Origin: JBBIMS01 sp964531645
Lineage (GTDB): Bacteria; Acidobacteriota; Aminicenantia; JBFLYD01; JBBIMS01
Direction of reading: 5' to 3'
DNA length: 64,000 nt
Assembly (NCBI GenBank): GCA_964531645.1
Contig: CAZHEF010000007.1
Location: 1 to 64,000, forward strand
Position numbers and translations under genes: made by a program. Shown piece by piece: positions 41,098 to 48,780 of the stretch. Below the pieces are notes generated by a model. It had not been told where the DNA came from. It was given only the letters and a program-made list of their open reading frames with translations, and ran no database searches. Within the stretch, counting starts at the first letter, position 1; each line of letters begins with the position of its first letter.

Positions 41098-42108
41098 ATG
41101 TTAGAGAGAAGAGCTGAGACGATATTGAGATTAATAGTTGAATCTTATTTAAAGGAAGGCACTCCTGTTTCATCTCAATTTATAGCTCGTGAGCTTGGCT
41201 ACACTTTAAGTCCTGCAACAATTAGAAATATAATGGCAAAACTTGAAAAGGAGAATTTCCTCTTTCAGCCTCATGTAGCTTCAGGAAGAATCCCTACGGA
41301 TAAGGGCTTAAAATTTTATGCAGAATCAGTGCTCGAGGGAATGAAACAACCCTATGAGATTGCAGAAATGCTCATTGGCAGTACACCCTCTGAAATTGAT
41401 GCCTTGCTTGAAAGAACCTCCAAATTTCTTTCGGATACTTCAGATTGCATGAGTTTTATTGTGGTTCCACCCATTGAGTTCGTCACATTTAATTACATAA
41501 ATTTTGAAAAAATCTCCAGCGAAGCCATACTTCTTACCCTTCTTAGCTCTTCAAATTTAATAATTACTAAAGTCTTAAAAAACACGGAAGGCTTTACCCA
41601 TGAAGAACTATTAAAACTCTCATCTTTTCTTCAGGAAAAATTTGCAGGGCAAAACCTCAACTTTGTAAAAACGACACTGATTAGAGAAATATACATTGAA
41701 AAGAGAACCTTCGCAAGACTTCTGGAAAAGTTCACTAATTTCTTCAGAAAAATTGAAGGAGAGAGGGAAGAAAAGATTGATGTTCATTTACAGGGTCATG
41801 AAAACCTTATGGGGAAACCCGAATTTCCTGATATTGAAGCTTTGAAAAATCTTTTAAAAAGCCTTGAAGAGAAATCCAATTTATTAAAGCTTCTCCAGCA
41901 GGTATCAAGCGAAGGCACAAAGGTAATATTCGGCTCTGAAATCGATTTTTTCCCTTTGCCATCCTGTTCCTTTGTGATTTCAGGGTTAAGAACAGGAGAG
42001 AACATAAGTGGATCGGTTGGAATTATAGGCTCGCGCAGAATGCTTTACAAAGTTACAATCCCACTGGTTGAGGGAACCGCAAAATTTCTTTCTCAAGTCT
42101 TCTCTTAA
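41098..42108 (+). CDS. hrcA: Heat-inducible transcription repressor HrcA
   Basis: 336 residues. N-terminal winged helix (RAETILRLIVESYLKEGTPV, SPATIRNIMAKLEKENF, QPHVASGRIPTDKGLKFYAE) and a long effector domain ending GSVGIIGSRRMLYKVTIPLV. HrcA represses groE and dnaK operons through CIRCE. First gene of hrcA-grpE-dnaK-dnaJ, 18 bases before grpE. No CIRCE was found here, so any HrcA target site must be elsewhere or diverged. Confidence 0.94.
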   Translation: MLERRAETILRLIVESYLKEGTPVSSQFIARELGYTLSPATIRNIMAKLEKENFLFQPHVASGRIPTDKGLKFYAESVLEGMKQPYEIAEMLIGSTPSEIDALLERTSKFLSDTSDCMSFIVVPPIEFVTFNYINFEKISSEAILLTLLSSSNLIITKVLKNTEGFTHEELLKLSSFLQEKFAGQNLNFVKTTLIREIYIEKRTFARLLEKFTNFFRKIEGEREEKIDVHLQGHENLMGKPEFPDIEALKNLLKSLEEKSNLLKLLQQVSSEGTKVIFGSEIDFFPLPSCSFVISGLRTGENISGSVGIIGSRRMLYKVTIPLVEGTAKFLSQVFS

Positions 42109-42126
42109 GGAGCATGGAGGTTTTAA

Positions 42127-42708
42127 ATGGATGAAGAAAGAGAGGGTAAGCCTGAAGAAATAAAAGAAGAAGGAGGAATAAAAATAAAAGAGAAAGAGGA
42201 AGGGAGCGAAGAAAATACAGAATCACTAAAAAACGATCTGGAAAAGTTGAAAAAGGAAAAGGAAGAGCTCTATAAAAAATACCTCAGAGCGATCGCCGAC
42301 ATAGATAATTTGCGAAAAAGGGCTGAAAAGGAAAAGAGGGAATTTTATAATGTTGTCCTATTTGAAGTTCTTCTTGCATTGCTTCCAATAATAGACGATT
42401 TTGAAAGAGCGCTTTCCAATCAAACTGAACAGAACGAGGCTTTCAAAAGGGGTGTTGAACTAATTTACAAGAACTTTAAAGAAACCCTTTTCAAATTTGG
42501 ATTAAAACCAATTGAAGCATTAGGAACAGAGTTTAATCCCTTCTATCACGAAGCTATTTTTAAGGTGGATTCAGAGGAAGTGGATAGCCCTATAGTTATT
42601 GAAGAGTTTCAGAAAGGGTATCTTTTGAACGATAGACTTTTAAGACCTTCCCTGGTTAGAGTAGCAGTTCCCATCGAAAAACCTCAAAAGGAGAATAAAG
42701 AGGCATGA
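42127..42708 (+). CDS. grpE: Nucleotide exchange factor GrpE
   Basis: 193 residues. Acidic, Lys/Glu-rich N-terminal helix, then the coiled coil KYLRAIADIDNLRKRAEKEK and the compact C-terminal beta domain (GVELIYKNFKETLFKFGLKP, ALGTEFNPFYHEAIFKV, GYLLNDRLLRPSLVRVA). Exchanges ADP for ATP on DnaK. GGAGG stands a few bases before ATG. Confidence 0.95.
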   Translation: MDEEREGKPEEIKEEGGIKIKEKEEGSEENTESLKNDLEKLKKEKEELYKKYLRAIADIDNLRKRAEKEKREFYNVVLFEVLLALLPIIDDFERALSNQTEQNEAFKRGVELIYKNFKETLFKFGLKPIEALGTEFNPFYHEAIFKVDSEEVDSPIVIEEFQKGYLLNDRLLRPSLVRVAVPIEKPQKENKEA

Positions 42709-42858
42709 AAACTCAAAAAGGCAAAGGTCAAAATTACAATTCAAAATTTAAAACTATAAAAGAGTGGTAAATGAGTAAAATTCAAATAAATTTGCAGGAC
42801 AGGGTTATGAAGTTTTTGGAAAAATCAAACTTTTTACTTTTAACCTGGGAGAAAGAAA

Positions 42859-44664
42859 ATGGAAAAGATAGTAGGAATTGACTTAGGAACAACAAATTCC
42901 TGCATATCATTTATTGAAAGCGGAGAGGTTAATGTAATTCCCAATTTTGAAGGTTCAAGAACAACCCCTTCTGTAGTTGCTTTTACTCCTTCTGGAGAGA
43001 GGCTAATAGGAATATCTGCAAAAAGGCAGACAATTATAAATGCTGAAAACACTGTATTTTCAGTGAAGAGATTGATGGGAAGAAAATTAAATTCCCTTGA
43101 GGTTCAGGAGTTACAGAGAAGGATTAGCTACAAGCTGAGCGAGGCTTCCAATGGAGATGTTAGAATTCTTGTTGGTGAAAAAGTTTTTTCTCCGCAGGAA
43201 ATATCCTCTATGATTCTGTCCTATTTAAAAGATATTGCTGAAGCATATATAGGAGAGGAAGTGAAAAAGGCTGTTATTACAGTGCCAGCAAACTTCGACG
43301 ATGCCCAGAGGCAGGCGACAAAAGATGCAGGCACAATAGCAGGCCTTGAAGTTGTTAGAATCATAAACGAGCCTACCGCAGCTGCTCTCGCCTACGGTTT
43401 CCATAAGAAAAAGGAGGGACTCATAGCAATATTTGATCTCGGTGGCGGAACTTTCGACATTTCCATTCTCGAGATAAGAAAAGGGGTTTTCCATGTCCTC
43501 TCAACTGCTGGAGATTCATTTCTTGGAGGTGACGATATAGATGAGCTATTAATAGATATAATTTGCAAAGAATTTAAAAATAGCTACAATATCGAGCTTA
43601 GGGAAAGGAGGGAGGCGATTCAGAGATTAAAAGAAGTTGGTGAAAAGGCAAAAATTGAACTATCTTATAACACCTCAGCAGAAATAAATCTTCCATTTAT
43701 AGCAGAGCTGGACTCAAAACCCTTGCATCTTTCAAGGGTTATAACAAGAGATGAACTTGAAAACTCTGTCTCAGAGATTCTCCAGAGGATACCGCCTCTT
43801 CTGGATAAAGCAATTACGGATGCAAAGATTTCAAAGCTGGACATAGACGAAGTAATTCTTGTTGGTGGTCAAACAAGAATGCCAAAAATAATAAAACTTG
43901 TGGGAGAATATTTCGGAAAGGAGCCCAATTTATCAATAAACCCTGATGAAGTTGTATCCATAGGTGCATCTGTTCAGGGAAGCATTTTGAGTGGAGAAGT
44001 GTGTGATATAGTGCTGCTTGATGTTACTCCTCTTTCCCTTGGAGTAGAAACCAAGGGAGACCAGTTTGTAAAAATCATTGATAGAAACACGACAATTCCT
44101 GTTAGAAAGACAATGGCATTCACTACTGTGGAGGACAATCAGACAACTGTTAAAGTCCATGTTCTTCAGGGTGAAAGGGAAATAGCATCTGCCAACCGCT
44201 CTCTCGGTTATTTCTACTTAACAGATATTTTCCCTGCTCCGAAAGGTATCCCCAAGATTGATGTAACCTTTGAGATTGATTCCAATGGTATAGTTAAGGT
44301 ATCCGCAGTAGATAAAGCAACTGGACAGACTCAGCAACTGGTTGTGGAACCATCTTCTGGACTCACACCTCAGGAAATAGAGAAAATGTTAGAGGAAGCT
44401 AAAAAATACAGGGAAGAGGATAGAAGAATGATGGAAATGAAACGAATCAGGGAGGAGCTGGATGCAATAATATGGGGAATAAAAGATTCTCTAAATAAAG
44501 CATCTTATATGTTGGGAGATATTAACATTGAGGAGCTCTGGGTTTTAATCTCAAAGGCGGAAAATGCAATAAATAAAAATGATGTTAATGAGATGAGGAG
44601 ATTTCAATCTGATCTAAATGAGGCTAAAGAAAAACTAACTAAAATTATTTCCAGTAAAATTTAA
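42859..44664 (+). CDS. dnaK: Hsp70 chaperone DnaK without the usual C-terminal tail
   Basis: 601 residues. ATPase domain: VGIDLGTTNSCISFIESGEV, IFDLGGGTFDISILEI, ILVGGQTRMPKI; linker DVTPLSLGVETKGD; substrate domain NTTIPVRKTMAFTTVEDNQT; helical lid from TPQEIEKMLEEAKKYREEDR. It ends EAKEKLTKIISSKI without the disordered acidic tail (EEVD-like) of most DnaK. The gap to grpE is 150 bases, AT-rich, with no second promoter found. A ribosome site GGGAGAAAG precedes ATG. Confidence 0.92.
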   Translation: MEKIVGIDLGTTNSCISFIESGEVNVIPNFEGSRTTPSVVAFTPSGERLIGISAKRQTIINAENTVFSVKRLMGRKLNSLEVQELQRRISYKLSEASNGDVRILVGEKVFSPQEISSMILSYLKDIAEAYIGEEVKKAVITVPANFDDAQRQATKDAGTIAGLEVVRIINEPTAAALAYGFHKKKEGLIAIFDLGGGTFDISILEIRKGVFHVLSTAGDSFLGGDDIDELLIDIICKEFKNSYNIELRERREAIQRLKEVGEKAKIELSYNTSAEINLPFIAELDSKPLHLSRVITRDELENSVSEILQRIPPLLDKAITDAKISKLDIDEVILVGGQTRMPKIIKLVGEYFGKEPNLSINPDEVVSIGASVQGSILSGEVCDIVLLDVTPLSLGVETKGDQFVKIIDRNTTIPVRKTMAFTTVEDNQTTVKVHVLQGEREIASANRSLGYFYLTDIFPAPKGIPKIDVTFEIDSNGIVKVSAVDKATGQTQQLVVEPSSGLTPQEIEKMLEEAKKYREEDRRMMEMKRIREELDAIIWGIKDSLNKASYMLGDINIEELWVLISKAENAINKNDVNEMRRFQSDLNEAKEKLTKIISSKI

Positions 44665-44666
44665 AT

Positions 44667-45785
44667 ATGAAAAAGAAAGATTATTATCAGATTTTAGGTG
44701 TTCCAAGGGATGCAACCCAGGAGGAGATTAAAAAAGCATACAAAAATCTTGCCTTAAAATATCATCCCGACAGAAACCCGGGTAATAAAGAAGCAGAGGA
44801 AAAATTTAAGGAAGCTGCTGAGGCATACTCTGTCCTTGGAGATCCTGAAAAGAGGAGAATATATGACACTTATGGACATTCTGGTCTAAGGGGTGAGCAA
44901 TTTACGGATTTTGATGTTTTCTCATCTTCAATTTTCCAGGAATTTGAAGATATATTAGGTAATTTCTTTGGATTCGATTTCTTCTCGCCTCGAAGAAGTA
45001 AAAGGGGTCCAAAGCCTGGAGCTGATATATGGCTTGAGATAGAAATTCCACTTGAGGATGCATTCATGGGAGTGGAAAAAGAAATAGAGGTTTTCAGGGA
45101 TGAGGTTTGTTCAGCTTGTGGTGGTGAAGGAGTTGAAAAAGGGACAAAGAGAGAGGTCTGCCCAACATGTGGAGGCTCAGGACATGTTAGATACCAGCAA
45201 GGTTTCTTCTCCATATCGAGAACATGTCCTCAGTGCAATGGAACCGGAGAGATTGCAAAGAACCCCTGCAAAGCTTGTAGAGGAACAGGAAAGAAAAAGG
45301 AAAAGAGGACACTGAAAATCAAGATCCCCGCAGGGATTGACTCGGGTGCTAAACTAAGAATTCAGGGAGAGGGCGAGATGGGAGAGTTCGGAGGAAGGAG
45401 AGGGGATCTCTATGTTATTATCAGAATAGCACCCCATCCTATTTTTGAAAGGAGTGGGGATAATTTGCATATGGAAATACCAATAACATTCACACAGGCT
45501 ACCCTTGGAGCAGAGCTGAAGATACCAACTCTTGATGGTGATGAGCATTTGAAAATTCCTGAGGAAACTCAGACAGGAACTGTTTTCAGACTAAAGGGTA
45601 AAGGGATGAGAGTCCTTGGAAGTGCAAGAAGAGGCGATCTCTTTGTCAAAGTAAAAGTTGTTACTCCAACAAATCTCACTAAGGAAGAGAAGAAACTCCT
45701 TCAACAGCTTGCAGTATTAAGAGGAGACGAAAGCTCCCGCCATTACGACGAGATAAAGTCAAAAATAAAAAATATATATCATTAA
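44667..45785 (+). CDS. dnaJ: DnaJ co-chaperone
   Basis: 372 residues, class A. J domain YYQILGVPRDATQEEIKKAY with HPD in YHPDRNPGN; Gly/Phe-rich region (GNFFGFDFF); four zinc motifs CSACGGEG, CPTCGGSG, CPQCNGTG, CKACRGTG; C-terminal substrate domain GGRRGDLYVIIRIAPHPIF. Starts two bases after dnaK. Confidence 0.95.
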   Translation: MKKKDYYQILGVPRDATQEEIKKAYKNLALKYHPDRNPGNKEAEEKFKEAAEAYSVLGDPEKRRIYDTYGHSGLRGEQFTDFDVFSSSIFQEFEDILGNFFGFDFFSPRRSKRGPKPGADIWLEIEIPLEDAFMGVEKEIEVFRDEVCSACGGEGVEKGTKREVCPTCGGSGHVRYQQGFFSISRTCPQCNGTGEIAKNPCKACRGTGKKKEKRTLKIKIPAGIDSGAKLRIQGEGEMGEFGGRRGDLYVIIRIAPHPIFERSGDNLHMEIPITFTQATLGAELKIPTLDGDEHLKIPEETQTGTVFRLKGKGMRVLGSARRGDLFVKVKVVTPTNLTKEEKKLLQQLAVLRGDESSRHYDEIKSKIKNIYH

Positions 45786-45788
45786 AAA

Positions 45789-46511
45789 TTGACTGCAAAC
45801 AGATTCTTCATCTATCTCGAAAAAATAGAGAATGATATCTGTTTTCTTTCAGAGGAAGAGCACACACACTTTTCAAAGGTTTTGAGAGGAAAAACTGGTG
45901 AAAAAATTTCCCTTACAGATGGAGAGGGAAATTTATATATTGGAGAAGTAATTTCAATAGGAAGCAAAAGCACAAAAGTAAAAATATTTGAAAGGGAAAG
46001 AAAGGAGAGGGAATACCCTCCCATTATTCTCTGTCAAGCTATTTTAAAAAATGAAACCATGGATTTCATTATCCAGAAAGCCACCGAACTTGGCGCAGAC
46101 AAAATATTTCCAGTTCATTCTAAAAGGTCAAAAATAATTAAAAATGAAGGGGTTGAGCCAAAGTTAAGACACTGGAAATCCATCGCAATAAATGCACTTA
46201 AACAATCAAAAAGATTATATCTTCCAAAAATAGAGACTCCAATAGAACTTGAAGAATTTTTGAAAATCTCCTTTGAAGGAGAAAAATTACTCTTCAGCGA
46301 AAATGGAAATATAATGATAAAAGAAGTTTTAAATAAAAAGCCCCAATCTGCTATTTTACTTTTTGGACCAGAAGGAGGGTGGGAGAATGAAGAGGAAGAT
46401 TTTATATTAAGTAATGATTTCAAATCAATTTCCCTTGGAAAAAACACTCTCAGAAGCGAAACCGCTGTGATTTCTGCAATGACACTTTTCAATATTTTCT
46501 GGAGGAATTAG
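45789..46511 (+). CDS. rsmE: 16S rRNA m3U1498 methyltransferase
   Basis: 240 residues. PUA-like N-terminus (FLSEEEHTHFSKVLRGKTGE) and a SPOUT knot: IIQKATELGADKIFPVHSKR, LLFGPEGGWENEEEDFI, SLGKNTLRSETAVISAMTLF. Starts TTG three bases after dnaJ, presumably coupled. dnaJ-rsmE neighbours are common in bacteria. Confidence 0.92.
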   Translation: MTANRFFIYLEKIENDICFLSEEEHTHFSKVLRGKTGEKISLTDGEGNLYIGEVISIGSKSTKVKIFERERKEREYPPIILCQAILKNETMDFIIQKATELGADKIFPVHSKRSKIIKNEGVEPKLRHWKSIAINALKQSKRLYLPKIETPIELEEFLKISFEGEKLLFSENGNIMIKEVLNKKPQSAILLFGPEGGWENEEEDFILSNDFKSISLGKNTLRSETAVISAMTLFNIFWRN

Positions 46512-46512
46512 A

Positions 46513-47454
46513 TTGTTTCTAAGAGGCCAGAAATTAGGAAAGTATTTGATTTTAGACATTCTTGGAACAGGAGGATTTGGAACTGTTTATCTTGCCCAGG
46601 ATATCTGGCTAAAAAAGAAAGTCGCTTTAAAAGTTCCCCACAGGCAGTCAACTGATTTAATAAATCTTTTAAAAGAACCACAGGTTCAGGCAGCTCTGAC
46701 CCACCCAAACATTATTCAAATTATTACAGCTGAGAAAATAAACCCTTACTTTTTCATTGTCATGGAGTATGTTGATGGTGAGCCCCTTCATAGAATAATA
46801 GAAAGGGAAGGGAAACTTTCCCTTTCGACTTCTTTAAATTATTTTAGACAGATGTGTCTTGGTGTTAAGCACGCCCACGAGCATAATATAATTCACAGAG
46901 ACCTCAGACCATCAAATATTCTAATAACTAAAGATGGAATTGCAAAAATAGGAGATTTCGGTACATCCACATGGATAGAAGGGATTCCTTATGCAACAAC
47001 AAAAATTGGTTCCCCTCCTTATATGGCACCTGAACAGTTTGCAGGAAAGTCAACCTTTGTCTCAGACATTTATTCTTTAGGATGTATTCTTTATGAAATG
47101 CTGACAGGAGCACCTCCAATCCTTGATGCCAATCCCTTTGTTATCGAAAAACTTGCAAGGGAAGGAAAGATCACTCCTTTGCACAAAGCAAACCCAGCTA
47201 TTCCAAGGGAAATTTCAAATATATGTATGAAAGCATTAAAGGCAAACCCTCAGGAAAGACACCAGAGTGTTTCAGAAATTATCGAGGAAATAGACAAATT
47301 TCTCGGAAAAGATGTTCACACAGACTATATTAGAGATATAAAAGAACGGATAAAAATGAGAGAGATAAAAAAAGAGAAAAAGTGCTGGAATTGTAAAAGA
47401 TTGATATCAAATGTTGTAAAAAATTGCCCCTATTGCGGGGAGGAACAGGACTAA
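46513..47454 (+). CDS. Ser/Thr protein kinase (Hanks type) with C-terminal zinc ribbon
   Basis: 313 residues. ATP loop GTGGFGTVYLAQD, Lys in VALKVPHR, catalytic loop HRDLRPSNILIT, DFG in GDFGTSTWIE, APE in YMAPEQFAG. HRDLR replaces the HRDLK usual for Ser/Thr kinases; the DFG and APE are intact, so it is probably active but worth checking. The C-terminus holds CWNCKRLI ... CPYCGEEQ, a rubredoxin-type zinc ribbon. No membrane segment. TTG start one base after rsmE, so it is translated with the heat-shock/rsmE operon. Confidence 0.88.
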   Translation: MFLRGQKLGKYLILDILGTGGFGTVYLAQDIWLKKKVALKVPHRQSTDLINLLKEPQVQAALTHPNIIQIITAEKINPYFFIVMEYVDGEPLHRIIEREGKLSLSTSLNYFRQMCLGVKHAHEHNIIHRDLRPSNILITKDGIAKIGDFGTSTWIEGIPYATTKIGSPPYMAPEQFAGKSTFVSDIYSLGCILYEMLTGAPPILDANPFVIEKLAREGKITPLHKANPAIPREISNICMKALKANPQERHQSVSEIIEEIDKFLGKDVHTDYIRDIKERIKMREIKKEKKCWNCKRLISNVVKNCPYCGEEQD

Positions 47455-47509
47455 ACAGCTTATAGCTAACAGCTATATAATAGAAAAAGCTGTAGGCTGT
47501 TAGCTGTTT
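47453..47509. terminator. Large hairpin filling the gap between two convergent genes
   Basis: Arms 47453-47474 and 47488-47509, 22 bases each, pair at 18 positions around a 13-base AT loop. The stem runs from the kinase stop codon to the asparaginase stop codon. There is only a weak T tail (TTTTACC) on the plus strand. It shares AACAGCTTATAGCTAA with the palindrome at 16072. Probably a two-way terminator or processing site. Confidence 0.6.
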
Positions 47510-48552
47510 TACCTTTCTCTTTTGAAAAGGTAAGCACAATCAAGTAATCGATTTACCTTTCCATCATGGACTGCATATTTAGAGCCGCTCCATATGGATG
47601 CTGCACCGTAAAGACCGTCCTTTCTTACTGCATAGAAATTTAAATTGAATTTTGGTCTTCCTTTTTCATCATGCAAATATCCCTGTTTCTTGTTGGTATG
47701 AACAACCCTATCAAGAGTCTTTAAACATGCCTCCTCTGGAGTCATTCCATTCCTCATAAATTCTACAACAGTGTGGGCTCCTACATTCAAAATGTTTGCT
47801 TCACCTCTTCCTGTTGAGCCAGCTGTCCCAACATCATTGTCAACATAAAGACCCGCTCCAATTATGGGAGAATCCCCTACTCTCCCAGGAATTTTAAAAG
47901 CAAGACCGCTTGTTGTAGTAACTCCTCCAAGATCTCCTTTTGAATCAAGAGCAAGGCAAGTGATAGTTCCGTGAGTTCTGAAGTAATTTCTAATCTCCTC
48001 TTCTATCTCCTCATCTTTTGGAGGGAGCCAGTCATCATTATCAGAAAGTGTTTCTTTCCAGTAAAGCCATATCTTTCTTGCCTTTTCAGTAAGGAGATCT
48101 TCTTCCTTGAATCCATGGGCTTTTGCAAATTTCAAAGCTCCCTCTCCCACAAGAAGAATATGGTCAGACCTTGTCATTACAAGTTTAGCAACTTTGGAGG
48201 GATTTCTTATTCCTCTCAAAGATGCTACAGCACCTGCATCATGGGTTGGACCATGCATTACAGAGGCATCAAGTTCAACAACACCTCCTTCATTGGGAAG
48301 TCCACCAAGTCCAACTGTTATATCATTTGGATCATCCTCCACAATATTAACTCCCGCTATTACTGCATCAAGGGGATCAGCACCCGCCTTCAAAAGTTCC
48401 ATTGCCCTCTCGGTTGACCTGAGTCCATTACTGCTCGATATAACAACAGGTCCACCTTTTTTCTGCTGTGAGAATGCAAATTTTGGAAAATTTGAAAGAA
48501 TGAAAGCAGACCCTATAATTTTTTTAAAGAAACTTCTTCGAGAATCGTTCAT
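47509..48552 (-). CDS. N4-(beta-N-acetylglucosaminyl)-L-asparaginase-like Ntn hydrolase, Tat-exported
   Basis: 347 residues. A twin-arginine leader (DSRRSFFKKIIGSAFILSNF) precedes an aspartylglucosaminidase/plant-type asparaginase fold. The self-processing site is SKGDLGGVTTTSGLAFK: cleavage before the Thr of GVTTTSG gives the alpha and beta chains. VGLGGLPNEGGVVELDA, MHGPTHDAGAVASLRG and the later SGKYAVHDGKV segments are family blocks. Likely a periplasmic glycoasparaginase or isoaspartyl peptidase. Confidence 0.88.
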   Translation of the reverse strand: MNDSRRSFFKKIIGSAFILSNFPKFAFSQQKKGGPVVISSSNGLRSTERAMELLKAGADPLDAVIAGVNIVEDDPNDITVGLGGLPNEGGVVELDASVMHGPTHDAGAVASLRGIRNPSKVAKLVMTRSDHILLVGEGALKFAKAHGFKEEDLLTEKARKIWLYWKETLSDNDDWLPPKDEEIEEEIRNYFRTHGTITCLALDSKGDLGGVTTTSGLAFKIPGRVGDSPIIGAGLYVDNDVGTAGSTGRGEANILNVGAHTVVEFMRNGMTPEEACLKTLDRVVHTNKKQGYLHDEKGRPKFNLNFYAVRKDGLYGAASIWSGSKYAVHDGKVNRLLDCAYLFKRER

Positions 48553-48575
48553 ATGACCTCCTTAAATTTAAATCT

Positions 48576-48780
48576 AAAATTAAAAAGTCAAAAGTTAAAA
48601 GCATCATCTAAAATAAAAATATAGTAAAATGCAAATTTTAAATTGCAGATTTTAAATTAATTAAACTTATTGCTTTTTCATTTTGCATTTTAAAATTTCC
48701 AATCTTCAATTCAATTTGCAATCAATTAATATTAATTTTGAATTTCTCATTTGACTTTTGCCTTTTTACTTTTTAATTTT
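48576..48780. repeat. AT-rich inverted repeat in the spacer between asparaginase and fusA-like genes
   Basis: AAAATTAAAAAGT occurs at 48576-48588 and its exact reverse complement at 48768-48780. The 180 bases between are over 75% A+T by eye and contain repeats of TGCAAATTTTAAATT-like words. One of several similar intergenic elements in the window (see 53418-53483). Confidence 0.45.

Noticed and set aside
45100..45315. 71-codon frame within dnaJ
   Set aside because: Out-of-frame reading of the zinc-finger region of DnaJ.
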